Shown here in pieces: positions 9,427 to 22,864 of a DNA stretch of 64,000 bases. Under the pieces are notes generated by a model. That model worked only from the letters and a program-made list of their open reading frames with translations. It was not told the origin of the DNA and did not search any database. The stretch lies in NCBI RefSeq assembly GCF_030867095.1, contig NC_081824.1, positions 85,704,382 to 85,768,381 of the forward strand, read 5' to 3'. Position numbers and translations under genes: made by a program. Numbering within the stretch: the stretch's first letter is position 1; every line of letters starts with the position of its first letter. This stretch comes from Alligator mississippiensis (lineage: Eukaryota; Chordata; Crocodylia; Alligatoridae).

Positions 9427-12220
9427 TAGGCACAGACTTTCAAAAAGCTGGAGCCTGAATTGATTCAACCTTTGCAGGTTAGTCTAATCTGCAGAAAGTG
9501 AACCAGTTTGTAACAGAACAGACATGCGGGCACATGCGTGCAGTTGCTTAAGCCAGGCACCAGGGGTGCTATACTGAGCCCTCAGCTGCAGAGAAGCTGT
9601 GAGGAGGGGGGCGTGGCCAGTCCAGGCTGAACTGGCTAGGAAGGGTTTTAATTCTCCTGTCCCTGTCCCACCAGCAGGAACTCGAGCCAAGTCTGTTGGT
9701 TGCTCCCCCCTCCTGCTGCAGCACTACACACCAATCCCCCTGAGGCAAAGGGGCAGGGAGGGGGATTAGTTTCCCCTCTACCCCTACTGGCAGCTGGGGT
9801 AGAGAGGAGACTGGTTCCCTGTGACAGAATAGGCCCCTTCTGTCCCCCTCTGTGGAAGCATGGAGGGAAAGGGAATAACCCCATCCCTGCCCCTCACAAG
9901 GGGCCGTATGGGTTGGCTGTGCCCCTGCTGGGCCACTGTAGTGGGAGGAGGCAGGGTGCTTGGTGGGGGCAGCAGCCCATCATAATGTCCAGCAGTGGGA
10001 ACCCCTTCCCAGAGGGAGGACCCACTGCAGGGAGCAGAGCTGTGGTGGGCTGTGCGTAGCAGCACCAGGGCCCAAAGAGGGCCAGAGCCCCCCCAGTGTC
10101 ACCACTGCAGCCAGTGTCTTCACCCCACAGCAACCCCCCCACTGAGAAGGGGCTTTTGCCCTGTCAAGTTTGCTCCCCTTCACCGCTCCAGTGGCCAGGT
10201 GGGGGTAGGGCTAGACACTGGGCTGGCCAGATCTGGCCCATGGAGGGGCTTTGTCTGGCCCCCAGTGGGTCACTGAGTCCTGCTGGGCTGAGGTACCACT
10301 CCCTGGGCTTGCAGTGGGGCTGGGGCTACTTTGTGGCGGGACTGCTTTCCTCGGCAGTCTGGCCACAGCTGTTCGTTTGCTGCTGCCACTGGCCCCAGCC
10401 CTGCAGTACAGGCAGGGACCAGTGCATGCGGCCCTGATCCTGCACACCCTGTGCCGGTTCCAGGCTCACCTGTCCAGCTGAGCGGCAGTGGTGGGGGAGA
10501 AACGGCTGCTCAGCATGGGGGAAAAGCCCCTCCCTGTTCCGCTGCTGGCGCTTCAAGGTGCAGCTACTCAGAGCCGGCACTGGGTTTCCCTGTTTCTCCA
10601 CCACATCACCCTCATCTTTGGGCTGCCCCATGGGGCAGCGTTGGCAGCAGAGCAGACATAGGGCACTTCAATGCTGGCTCTGGGCAGGTACAGTAGACAT
10701 GGGCAGTGGTACAGGGATGGGCTTTCTCCTCCATGCTGAGCAGCCGTATCTCCCCTGCTGCCACTGCTTAGCCTGGACAGAGGAGCCTCAAGCTGGCATG
10801 GAGCAGAAGTGGCTCCTCTCCTTCCTGCTTCCAGCGCTTCCTGCTGCAGCCTCCTGGAGTCAGCACTGGGCTGTCCTGTGTCTGCTCTGCTGCCACCACT
10901 GCCCTATGGGGCAACCCAGAGGTGGTGGTGACACAGCGGAGACACAGGGCAGCCCTGTGCTGGCTCTGGGCTCTCTTGTCTGGGTTGAGCAGCGGTGGTG
11001 GGGAAGAAATTGCTGCTTAGCACGGGGGGAAAGCCCCTTCCCCTCCCACTGCTGATGTCTGCTGCAGCCACCCAGAGCCAGCACCAGGGTGCCTTGTGTC
11101 TGCTCTGCTGCCACCGCTGCCCTGTGGGGCAGCCCAGAGGTGGGGGTGATGAGGTGGAGACACAGGGCAGCCCAGTGCCAGCTCCAGGTGGCTGCACCTG
11201 GAAATGCTGGCAGTGGGATGGGGAGGGGCTTTTCCCCTGCACTGAGCAGCCATTTCTCCCTCACTGTCACTGCTCAGCCCAGACAGGCAAGCCTGGATCT
11301 GGTGTGGGGCCTGCGGGGTCAGGGTGCACGTGCTGGTCCCTGTCTGTATTGCAGGCTGGGGGGTCAGCAGTAGCAGGAAAGGAGCTGCTGCAGCTGGGCT
11401 GCCAAGAAAGGCAGTCCCACCACGGAGCAGCCCCAGCTCCGCTGCAAGCTCAGGGAGTGGCACCTTGGCTCGGCAGGACTGAGGGACCCACCAGGGGCCA
11501 GACAAAGCCCCTCCCACCCCGCCCACAGTCTTGTCCCTGCCCCTACCCAGCCAATGAGGTGGTGAGGGGGGAGCAATTGTGATGGGGGGGGTGTGCCATG
11601 GAGTGAAGCACAGCCATCCCATAGGATCCCTTGTAGGGGGCAGGGAAGGGGTTAGCTCCCTTCCCTCCATGCTTCCATAGAGGGGGACAACAGGGGCCTA
11701 TCCTCCCAGTCTCTCCTCTACCCTGGCTGCCAGTAGTGGGGAGAGGGGAGACTAATCCTCCTCCCTGCCCGCTCTGCCTCAGGGGCCACAGTGCCCAGTG
11801 CTGCAGCAGAAGCAGGGAGCATCTGGCAGACCCGGCTTGGGTCCCTGCCAGTGGGACAGGGAGGGGTGAATTAAATCCCACCCTGGTCAGACCTCTGCTG
11901 CTGCCTGTCCCTGCTCCGACTGGGGAGCAGAGGAGTGGGGCGAGCCTGGCTGGCCTGGAGCAGAAAGTCCAGCTGAGAGAGCTTGCTGGGGTGCTGGGGA
12001 TCTCTGGTTTATCTTAAACCAGCAAGGGGTTTGGGGCAGACAATGCATAAACTGGTTTGAGCCAAATCAGTTAAGTCTGATACTACATTTAACTAGATTT
12101 ATCTTAAACTGGTTTCAGCCATTTTGAAATTGGTTTATGTGCACTGAATATCTGTTCTGTTACAGGTTTAAAATAGTTTCTGATCACTTACACTGGTTTA
12201 TGTGTAATGTCTGTCCCTAG
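9427..12220. repeat. 2.8-kb nested palindrome (giant fold-back element)
   Basis: The left half of this GC-rich block recurs in reverse complement in the right half. Examples: 9640-9930 matches 11595-11890, sharing GGAAGCATGGAGGGAA with its complement and the 'gggcagggaggnggattagt' tract. 10200-10350 matches 11400-11540. 10480-10690 matches 11060-11300. The outermost arms share TGTAACAGAACAGACAT (left, near 9510) with its complement (right, near 12151-12170), and termini GGCACAGAC / GTCTGTCCC. The axis is near 10.83 kb. Inside each half are smaller palindromic modules centred on CTGCCC-YRTG-GGGCAG at 10623, 10899 and 11117. The many overlapping open frames here, up to 217 codons, follow from GC-richness and are not genes. 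There is no transposase, so it is a non-autonomous fold-back element. Confidence 0.85.
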
Positions 12221-13424
12221 CCATTGTAGCCTGTATGTTGAACTTCCCCATATTCAAGGGGAATATGCTTCTTAATAGGGAAAGCAGTCAAAATCTTTAT
12301 CTGCTGAAATCTGAGGATAGCTTATTTCAAGATGATATTGGTTTGTCAGATCTTTTAAGGCCTGTTTTTTGTTTACTGTTTGCTGTTTTAGATATTTTTA
12401 TTGTTATTTTTGGAATGTAGAGACAGTTTTACCCCTGTCTCTCCTCGGATCAAAGCCATAAAACTTTGAGCTTCAATGATCCTATCTACAGCGCATGAGT
12501 AGCAATACAGTAATGCAACTCAAAAAAGTTCTGTTCTAGCATCCACTATGCCCATTATAAAAGCTGGAAGGGATTGCTATAAGGCCAATGTCTTTTTGGT
12601 TGTTTCAAACTGCTGTAAGGAAATCTGATGATACCACTGGACATACTGCAGAACTTAGATCTTGTTTTGTTCATATTATCTTAAATGTATTGGGATGAAC
12701 GTCTATGACTTAATAAGTAATATGTTCTGAGGGATTCTGTGCATTAATTTTCTTAAGCCACTCTGACACTGAAGGTAGTAAGTTCTTCAGTCTTGTACCT
12801 CATTAATTCTATACAAGTTCTTGCTGCCAACATCATTATGCCATTAGATTTATGTCTGCATAATAGAACATCTACATCTACCTTCTAACTAAAATAGAAT
12901 AGCTGTGTTAAAATTAACTTATTAAAATCAATATACACAAATTATGTATGTGTTTCATCTGAGGAAGCATATTAGAAGCAGAATAAAAATGATGCTGAAA
13001 GTTGACACAGAAAAGAAAAATTGGTTCAGCTGGCATTCTCCAATGCTCTTGAAAGAGCATTCATAGAGCTTCTGTTGGATGATTGATTTAAACAACCAGA
13101 TACCAATCTCAACATTATTATAATAATAAATAAGGGGTGACATTGTAAACCCTAGCCCCCAATTATACCCTTTAGTGAGCTGTGTTGCATGAGTAACATA
13201 TACTAGGGGAACAGGTAATTGTGGAAGTAATTTCATAAATGAATTGAATGTCAGTTTTACATCTAAGTGTGTAATTCGTAGGTCATTTAAAATACTTTAT
13301 GCATCTGAAATGATTTATATTGCACTTACAGATAAATTTACAGGTACAAAAAGAAGACTCAGGTCACCTGAAAATCAGGTATTACTCCTTTGCAGTTTAT
13401 CCTGATATCCTGATTTCATGAAAT
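12221..13424. other. No gene seen
   Basis: AT-rich sequence without a recognisable frame or repeat. A 93-codon antisense frame at 12955-13236 has no motif. Confidence 0.5.
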
Positions 13425-13725
13425 CATACAAAATGAGGGTTGGAAGGGACCTCAGGAGGTCATCTAGTCCAACTCCAGCTCAAAGCAGGACTATCCCCAG
13501 CTAAATTATCCCAGCCAAGGCTTTTTCTAGCCAGGTCTTAAAAACCTTCAAGGATGGAGACTCCACAGCCTTTCTGGGTAACGTGTTTCAGTGTTTTACT
13601 ACCCTCCTAGTGAGAAAGTTTTTCTTAATATCTAACCTAAACTTCCCTTGCTGTAACTTAAGTCATTTGCTCCTTGTTCTGTTACCTGCCACCACTGAGA
13701 ACAGTCTAGCTCATTTCTGCTATAA
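13425..13725 (-). mobile_element. CR1 LINE fragment 3 (3' end only)
   Basis: On the plus strand the sequence reads as the antisense of a CR1 3' end: GAGGGTTGGAAGGGACCTCA, then the tract corresponding to the end of ORF2 ('...ACTTTCTCACTAGGAGGG...' on the minus strand) and the short 3' untranslated region. Only about 300 bp remains, which is typical for severely 5'-truncated CR1 insertions. No coding capacity is left. Confidence 0.9.
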
Positions 13726-14398
13726 CTGCTTTTACCAGAAGAGCGATGAAGGAAAATGAAAGTTTAGCAAGCTACCTCACATTTAACATGGGGGTAAAAT
13801 TGTGCATACAGGAAGTTACCCTGGGATAGATAATGTGCATCATACCTTAGTTTACCTGATGATAAATGTTTTCATGTCCATGTGATTGGATGGATGAACT
13901 GGGTTTAAACAAGTCAGTCTAAGTTCAGGGTCACAGTCTCTCTGACTGTCCACAGTCCAGCCACCAAATAGGCTGCTGCTCTTATAATTGAAATTAATTG
14001 AAATAGTAGCAAGGTATTAGAAATAAAGTATTGGTCTTTTGCTCCAAGGTCCTGATACAGTGACTTTATTCTCTTGTATATAAAGATATGATTTGTGTCT
14101 TCAACAGCAACAAAAAAGAGAGGGAGGGATGTAATATAATATGGAACGAGGTAGGAAATCAAATAGGCATTGGACTCAGGTCTCTGGCTTCAAAGCAAAT
14201 TTGTGTTCCTTGTGCTTAGGGTTGTCTTAGTCCATTATAATTTTGTAGCCTATCAAACAACAGGGTAGATGCTCAGATACTTTAATGATTAGGGTCTTAA
14301 ATAGATAGAGATGGATTTTGCAAGCAGGCAAGTGTAGGAAGTGGGACATCATTTTTCTTGTGAGATAAAAACAAGGTCCTTGTTAGGTATTGTGACAA
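13726..14398. other. No gene seen
   Basis: AT-rich DNA between a CR1 tail and a palindromic element. Nothing supportable. Confidence 0.5.
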
Positions 14399-14744
14399 TA
14401 TGTGCTGGTTTGGCTGGGACATTCCAGGATTCCATAGGCTGGTCCTGGCCAGTTGGCCAAAAGTCCCAGCCTAGAGTCTGGTGGGGAGGTGGAGTGACAG
14501 GATGCAACCAGCAGGCAGCCAGGCACGCACCACTCTTCCTGTGAGGAAGCAAGGTGGGCAGACTGGAGCATGCTGCATCCTGCCTGCACATGGCATGTCC
14601 TTACTCCCACACAGGAGCAGCAGTGCCTACCTGGCCACCTGCCTGGTGCACCATGCTGTTCTACCTCCTCACCAGACTTCAGCCCAGGACTTTTGACCAA
14701 CTGGCCAGGACTGTGCTATGTAATCCCAGCCAAATTGAGACATA
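14399..14744. repeat. 346-bp near-complete palindrome (fold-back MITE)
   Basis: The two halves are inverted copies with the axis near 14571. TATGTGCTGGTTTGGCTGGGA at the left end pairs with TCCCAGCCAAATTGAGACATA at the right. Inward, GGCCAGTTGGCCAAAAGTCC (near 14449) pairs with GGACTTTTGACCAACTGGCC (near 14687), and the match continues towards the axis. No coding content. The sharp edges against AT-rich flanks suggest a transposed unit. No target duplication was found by eye. Confidence 0.8.
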
Positions 14745-17700
14745 TGGTAAGCCTAACTGCTAGGGGAAATTGGGTAGACAGAAAAATAGGGGTCCCTGAC
14801 AAGACTTTGAACTATGGAATTCCCAGCCTCATTCACACTGTCTCTATATAACCTCACTCAAGTAATGAAAATTAATAGAAGATGCACAGCATTTTCCTTC
14901 AATATAGTTTTGAAAGTTTCTGGGATATTTTGAAACAGAGTCTGTTGTGGACTACACATTTAAGGTTAGTTCAAAGCCTTCCTCAATATTATTTCTCTTT
15001 CCACTTCTCAGTAATCCTTTGGCTATTGCAGCTTTACATGATGCTCTTATCACAAGACATTTTTCAGACTAGAAGTCAGGACATGTGTCACCCAAAGACA
15101 AATTATTTTCTCGAGCTGCTCTGATATAACCTGCTTAGATCAGTTATGGAGTATGAGGGATGGAAGTCCATCACTCAAGTTGACTGACTCTCACGCTCCA
15201 TATACACAGATAGAGCTCTGTACCAAATTGCCATGATCAATACCAACCTTTCTTAATTTTTGTAAAAGATTTTTTTTTTAGATTTAGAAACAGAGTAAAG
15301 GAAATGTCATGCTTTATTATAGTCTGGAAGGTTTTACTGTGGAACAGTCATAGATTATTTCTCTCAGTCTCTTGAAGGTGGCTAAAAATACATTAAAACT
15401 AAACACCTCCTACAGAAGTTTGAACCCATAAGAACCTAACTCAACTTGCAGAATGCAATACTACAAGTTCAAATAAATTCAGGGGGAGGGGAGGGAGAGT
15501 GTGTTAGATTTTCAGATATGCTTAGGTCACCCATAATATACCAATATATCAGAAGCCTCTTAACTGAGATACCCAAACTTTCAAAACGTTCATGGCTCAT
15601 TTCATGTAAATGGCTAGATGGAAGAATCTGAGCATGAGGCTCTTCTGAAAATCTGCACTTCCATGTTTCTCTGGGTTGCACCTCTAAAAGCTTTTGACAT
15701 CTGCCAATTACTTTATCTTATAATCCTTCTTTCTTTCCCACTATTTATCCTCTCAAAAAGGTCATCCCTTTTTGATCCCTACCTGCAATGGTAATATACA
15801 TTATTATTATTATTATTGACTCAGTTTTTGTCCCTAAGAAATACCAGGGTTCTGTTCTGGTGGGTGACAAATGCTATGGTTGGACTAAACATTGAAGAAA
15901 AAAAAAAGATTAAAAGAATTATAAAATATATTTTGCTTTAGAGTCATGTTCACATACTTCTCAAAACACTATTGTATGCTATTGAAAATGCAAACACATT
16001 TTATCTTAACTTGCTTTTTCCAAATTGAATCTGATATCTTTCCTCTTAGAGCATGTAGGATTTGAAAACAGTGAATTAAACTGCACAATTAAAGTAATGA
16101 ATATAATGCTTTGATGTACCACATACTTTATTTTGCGCTGGTTGAATCATTTGAGATCAAAATCAATGTGAACATTATTCACATATAAGTGTATACCTGA
16201 AAAGCTACTGAAGTCCTTCCTCATATGTTGCAAACTATCATCCTCAATTTGCCTCTCATTTTGATAATGCAGTTCCAACTGTCTGTGTCTGTCAAGCCAT
16301 CTAATTTTACAGTTGTGAATGTAGCACTGTTTCTATTGAGATTAAACACACAGTTAGTATTTCCTAGATAATAAGGATTTCTTGGGTCTATTTTACTATC
16401 ATGTCCCATCAGTACTTTTCATGGTTACTTAGCCTGACTAATAATTTCCAAATAACTACAAAAATTCACAAAGTATTTGAAGTGAGGCCTTTATTTCAAG
16501 GTGCCTGTCTGAATCACATTAATATAATTATTTAACCTATGTACATCCTTAGGCAAAATGTGGTCAAGCAAATAGTAGTTATATATATATATAAGCCTGC
16601 ATTAAATAGTGTTAATTTTCTTTTCCCTTTGATTCCAGGACAGGAAAACTGCTTCTAACCATTTTACCTATCTTTGGTATCTTGTCATGTGTCCTGGGAA
16701 GGAATCTTTTAGGATGTATTTGATACTTGTAGAATCTAAATTTTTAATGTCATTGGACATTTGCTTCTATTGGTTTCTTTGTTGCAACCATAAGGCACAT
16801 GTGCCTTGGTGTAAAGAATGCTATTGATAGAAGTAAATTCCACAGAGTTTTAAGTAAGATATACAATTCAGTCATACAAGTTTACTAATTAGTGGCATTA
16901 ACAACTTTCTTAGCTGTATCTAATTTCTCTGTAGCGCTACAATGGAGCCAAAAGTGAGAAAAAGCTTTCTTTGCTAACACTAGTTAATATGTTTGACAAA
17001 GAATTTATATAACGAATGCTTTTAAAATAGAATATTAATAATCTAATTATAAATCTGCAAGGTAGTATAGCAATCCCATTGAAGTCCCCAATGTGGGGAT
17101 AATACAATGTATTTTGGTAACATTTATGTTATTTATATATTGTTAGACATGTGATGGATTGAGACAATTACTTTCCTATTCAGTATAGTAGAGTTTTATA
17201 TAGTCACTTTCAAATGATTCTGAATTCTGGTTACTAGTTGTATATAGGGGGTATTAGAAAAAAAGCTGAATTTAAAGAGAAACAAACACAGCATTAAGTT
17301 TTTTAAAATTTGCAGCAATATTCTATCTAGTTCATTAATTATTCTTTTCTTTATAGAGAAATCCTTGACATATCAGGCTTTTTCTTAATCTTAACATTTC
17401 AATTCTAAATATAGATTATTTATGTTAAATGTTATGCTGACAAATGTAATTGACCGTAATTGTCAAAATTGCTGGTCATTAATTTATTTCCAGATTTTGT
17501 GTGTGAAAATATAAACCTGCAAAAGTGCCATTGTCAATTATAGTGCATTTGAAGTGACCTAATTAGCATTGTGTGATGAACCAACACATGGAAAAGCAAA
17601 TGGGGACACATGCTAGGGACATAATTGGATGTGACATGAATACTACTATTGATTTTATACTATTTGATTACTTTAAAAATATTCCATACAAAGGACTTTA

Positions 17701-18480
17701 TTTCAGTTTTGGTATTTGGGAGAAAAGCAGGGAAAGAAAATGAGCAAAAAGTGAATTCTTTTCATAATGCAAAGTAATGCTGAGAGCAGAACACAAAGAA
17801 ATAACAGGTGAAAATTTTGGGTCTTTTGTCCATCACTGGTTTTTTTTACAGGTGATTATAAAACAGTGGAATACATCAGGGAACATAGTGGAGAATCTGA
17901 CCCATATTTTTTCATTATTTTGAATAGATTTATTATTTTTCCTCTATCCTTTTTGAACTTCAAAACATTCAGAACCTATTCATTGTTACATTCAACGTGA
18001 ACTTAGCTGCCCCCGGAGCAGGTCAAAAACTAGTATCACTTCTGGGAAGAGTTCCATTTTGCATAGGCTGTTGACCATTTTTGAAATGTAGATCTGTGTG
18101 ATCCCTTGTGTTTCTTCCACTAGAAGAGGCTCTAAAGATGTTTCTTTGGTGTTCTCTTCCCAGATCTGTAGAAGTCTTTCTGGTTGCAGCTGTAGGAGGA
18201 AAGGGAACAGGTATTCTTAGAGGCTTTATTTCCTGTCAGCTTTGTGGAATTTTATGGCATATTAAAGACTACTCATTTGTTTTTTGCTGGATGAACTCTG
18301 TTGTCAGGTGTGTGTGGGCACTGGCAGGCTATTGAGCATTTGTTGATGACACAGTGATATGAGGGACAATGTGGCATAAAGGAATATGGGTGTTTCTCTT
18401 ACATTTGGAGGATGTGCATTTTCTAGCATCTGAAGCCTGTCTCTGTTCCAGGGGATAGAGAGACAAACTTCTCAATAGTG
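14745..18480. other. Long gene-free AT-rich stretch
   Basis: No gene or recognisable transposon. It contains a short (TTA)n run at 15801-15818 and a (TA)n run near 16579-16592. The part 17390-17680 lacks any repeat signature and is rich in TAAT/ATTA words, see the findings. Confidence 0.5.
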
Positions 18481-18484
18481 CAAT

Positions 18485-19215
18485 CAGCTAGAAAATGCAA
18501 TTCAGTGGGCACGTGTACATGTGCATTAATGCACTGTAGGTATAGTGCATTAAGTTTACTACCTGCAATAACAGGTACTAAATGAATGTGCAGTAACCAG
18601 TGGTTCTGTGCAGTAGTGCTGGTGCATGCCTTTTTAGTGATGCTAATGCACAGTAGAATTAGTCTACCGCACATTTAGCATCTCACATTTAGTCCACTGT
18701 GAGTTCGGGTGGAACAGAAAAGCTGAACTGGAAAGAGGTTTAGATCTTCCAGCTTCCTAATCTGTAAAATTTAAAGGAGGGGTAGAAAGTGAGGAAGAGG
18801 AGATGAGGGAGGAAGGGAAGAGAGGAGGTAGAAAAAATTAGATTAGTGATAGGCAGATTACAACTTCCATGTCCACAGTCATGGGGTGTATCTACATTAT
18901 GTCATACTGTACCAGAGAGTGCTGCAGCAAGGCACACTATATATCCTCAATGCATACCAGCTGCTGAATTGGAGGTATTGCAGCTATCTTAGGTGCTGGC
19001 CATGTACCAATAAGTTAGGTCTCTTGAGATCTAGAGGGAGAGAAAGCTTATAAGCACACACCCAACACTACACCTTGGTTACTACATTATTTCCATTTTG
19101 TGTGGTTTGTGCATGGAACAGGCATATGTGCCTCACTCCTTCCTGGCTTGGTACTGTGCACTACTGTCTACTGTGCAGACAGAACAGTGCACTAATATAA
19201 ACTCTGTATCTTATC
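18485..19215. mobile_element. Possible small non-autonomous DNA element(s)
   Basis: 18485-18705 begins GGGCACGTGTACATGTGC and is rich in GTGCATTA / TAATGCAC words facing each other. 18893-19210 begins GGGGTGTATCTACATTATG. Both starts resemble the 'GGGYGTGTCTACA' ends of the elements at 21.7 and 41.8 kb. Right ends and target duplications are not clear. Confidence 0.3.
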
Positions 19216-21690
19216 TCTGCTTCCATTTTAATGAATAGCCAAATGCATTAAAGAAATTTGACTGAATTTATTTTTCATGAATTTTCAAATTAAGGTTCAG
19301 TTCCAGATATAAATCCTGAAGGCTGGATTGTTTCTTCTATCAGACATAGTTGTCAGACCTCCATTATTACAAAGCGAGAACCGTTTATTTTGCAAAAGGT
19401 TTTTCACAGACCTAATTATAACATCAAGTGGGGTGGTGCTCAAACTAGAATGAGTGAGAAATAATGAGAAAAATGAATTCAATAATTATTTAAAGCAGTA
19501 GGTATGAGCTGCTCCTCTGATCCTGTCATGGTGGTAGCCTGGAGAAACTTCAAAGTAACAATATGCATCCAGCCATTGAGGACATTTTATTCTCCTATTC
19601 ACAATTTACTGCATTACAAAAATCCAGTAGATTTAGTCTGTTTTTCAATTACACTAACCACTTACATGTGTAAAGCAAAGCCCTCTGTACCGTCGTGCTG
19701 GTCAACAAAAGACAATGATTAAATTCTAAAAAAGCATTATAGATGAAACTGCTACTACAATAGGCTTAGGTAATCAGAGGTATAATCGCTTTCTGCTGGA
19801 AATCTGTAGCTGTAAAATGAACAGAAATACACACTGGGCTTTGAAGTCCATTTTCATGCAAAGATCAAATAGCCCTGTCAGATTTATTCTTCACAGTTTT
19901 GAAGTGTAAATGTACACTGATTCAGGGACAAGGAATTATTTACAGTACTCCATACTGAGCATGAATTTCATATTGAGCAAGTATTTCATAGATTTGACAA
20001 TATTATGTTTAATTGTTATATATTTTTAATATTTATTTAACAAGCCAGTGTATATGTCAAGATATTTACAAGCATTTTGCAATCATTTTAAGGTATATAA
20101 TACTTAACTATATTGCAGAAGGTTACAGTGGCATTCTCAGGTCTTCCAATGTTCAGGATTTAAAATGGAGGAGCATTAGGGGAGCATGCTTTATTTTGGA
20201 AAATGTTGATGGAACTCACCTCACTGACATGCAGATGTGTTGAATATTTATAGGCAATGCTTTTAGTAAGTGCTATTCTAAACAGTCCCCAGGTTGCTAT
20301 ACAAAACTGTCATGTTATATCTCCCTCAGTTGCCAGTATGAAAGAATGGGGATATACTTCTAAGACAGTAACATCACCAGCCATCTTTAAAAACACAGAA
20401 AGTAACTGTGATAACTCAAACATCAATGTGTAGATGAAAATGTATGTTTTATGAGTAACCACAGTGAAAAACCAGAAAATGACAATAGATCTGATGAGCA
20501 TACATGCATAAATTATGTTTAATTTTACAGAATACTAGAGTAACTATTACAATCCATTGCATCAAAATGACAGGAGAGAGCAGGAAATAGTTGTAAAACA
20601 ATTTTAAGGCTGTTGGTCTTTTTTTCAGCAACTAAATCTTTATTTGGGTATCTGATTTAATTCTGCTGGGCTTTCAGCTGAAATGTACCTACACATGGAC
20701 TTCAGGCAATTCTATTTTCTGAACATTTTAGCCTCAAATCCCTACTGTAAACCTCTGTAAATGCTATCTGTGATTTTTTTTTTTTTTTATATTCTCAAAA
20801 ATGTCAATAAACTGAAGAGGAAGAGAGAGGAGGTATGAACAATAATACTCAGCTGGAGTTTGTGTGTGCATGCATATGTGCATATTTTGTATCGAGCTGG
20901 TAAAGAAATGAATTTTATTTCTCTACCAGTGTTGATCAAAGGCTAGGAGTTTCTTTGATTTTTTTCAATATGTCTGACTACCGCTTCAGGGAAGTTGTCT
21001 AAAGGATTATTTAGCCAAACTATCAGAGAAAATTATCAAGATTGAAAAATCGTCATCTACCAGAAGAGAAACTTCAGACATGCAGATGACAACTAAGGGT
21101 TCACAGAAAGGAGCTGGTTGAGAATTTTTCAATTAAATATTTTTTATTGGAAAATGTCAATTCATCTAATCCAAATGCTTCAAAGAAAAGTTTATTTTTA
21201 ATATATTTTAAGATTAAAAGTGTTTTGAAAAAAGTTTGAAATTGTCAAAATACACTATTTTGACATTAATGATTTTTTGTTTTGGAATTTTAGTCAATTT
21301 TTAGTAAAAGAATTAATTAAAAAAGATTGACATAAAAATGAATACAATGTTTCACTCAGCCTTTTTTTGATTATTGGCTTGTGAAATGTTTCAAATTCTG
21401 ACTGTCCCTCTTAATTCAGGATGGGAAGAAATTTTGAAATTTCTGTTTAAGAATGATATGAGAACCATTTCCCATTGAACTGTAAAAATTAAAGTTCTTG
21501 CTTCCAAGTTATGTACAATTTCAGGCAAAGTCAAGAAGGTAATTAAGGGACCTGTCAAATATAAGTACAGTTTAGGGAAGGAGAAATTCCTGTTCATAGA
21601 AGGCACTATTGTTTTTCTCACTAGATGGTTGTATGACCTGCAAAAATAAGGTCCGTTGCTAAAGATGCAGTCTGGTGGATCTTGAGAGTA
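19216..21690. other. No gene seen
   Basis: AT-rich sequence with a T-run at 20775-20789. Short frames carry no motif. Confidence 0.5.
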
Positions 21691-21692
21691 AT

Positions 21693-22169
21693 GGGCACAT
21701 CTATGTGTGTAATCAATGTACATGAATAAACTCCAGAGTTTATTGCCCCTGGGAGCCACATCTTCATGTGCACCTGGGACTGCAGCACGTTGAGATTAAT
21801 TGGAGTAGCACGTACTGGTAGGTGACCTGGGGGGCTCAGTCTGCCAGCCTGGGACTGCTCCTCCTGGCTCAATGTGCTGTACAGGGGCTGGCTGGGGCAT
21901 GAGGGTGCTTCAGCATGGGGCTAAGCTCCAGACAGTCCCCACACTGAAACACCCTTGTGCCCCAGCCAGCCATGTCAGTGTCTGCGTATGCGCTGCTGCA
22001 GAGTAAAAAAAACTCCACAGCAGGATAGTATTTGAATTTACAAGTACTAACCTGCTGCAGAGTAAATTAGTTTACTCCAGACTAATAGGAGCACATGCGT
22101 AAATGTGTGATGTTTACTGTACAGCTAACTAGTCTATTACGCAGTAAATGTCTTGTGTAGATACGCCCA
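21693..22169. mobile_element. MITE-like element with GGGC-ATCTA termini
   Basis: The left end is GGGCACATCTATGTGTG. The right end TTGTGTAGATACGCCC reads GGGCGTATCTACACAA in reverse complement. The core is GC-richer than the flanks and non-coding. It shares terminal words with the elements at 27.6 and 41.8 kb. No target duplication is certain. Confidence 0.45.
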
Positions 22170-22860
22170 ATGTGAACAAACTAGACTTTGAGGGTGACTG
22201 CTGTTTCATGGTGCACAAAGCATGCTGGGACAATGCAATTCATGGAAAACAGGAATCCAGATATAACCCCAGAGATTCCAAATGATAAATTATGGCTGCT
22301 TCTTGCTCTGAGTTTGGTCCTCTACATACATACCCTCACAGGCAAGCCATTGTTGAGCCTAATCATTTCTGTTGGTGTCGTTTGTTGCCAGTGAATAGGA
22401 TTTACTTAGATACTAAAAGTTTAATGCTGTTAGAGATAAGAAATTCTCCCCGAGAGTCATCAGGATTCATCTTTATCATTACTATTTGTTCTTATGCAAT
22501 ATAACCACTCCCTAAAATACCACTATCAGAAAGATGTGAAACAAAAGGCAAAGACAGCACCCACATTATATTACATAGTATGTTTAAAAAAAAATGGCTG
22601 TATGAAATTTCAAAATCCAAATTTTAAGAGAGACAAGACATGACATGTTGAACTGTGCCAAAAAATAAGGTTTAGCTTTGTAGAAGCTACACAATGCTGA
22701 AAAGGCAAATTGTAAACAATAAAGCTTTTCAAAATGTATAATTTGTCCAGCTCTAGTTATTGCTATTTGGGACCTGGTGAGGGTGGTGAACTGATTTTTC
22801 TGTAGTGCTGATAATTTATTTTTTAAGTTTTCAATGACTTTCATCAATGGGCTTGCAGAG
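22170..22860. other. No gene seen
   Basis: AT-rich DNA between a MITE-like element and a long CR1 copy. The 162-codon minus-strand frame at 22584-23072 overlaps the CR1 start antisense and has no motif. Confidence 0.5.
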
Positions 22861-22864
22861 ATTG

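Noticed and set aside
9700-11670. Many open frames of 100-217 codons on both strands
   Set aside because: They overlap in all frames of a GC-rich palindrome, and opposite-strand frames mirror each other because the two halves are inverted copies. None has a domain.
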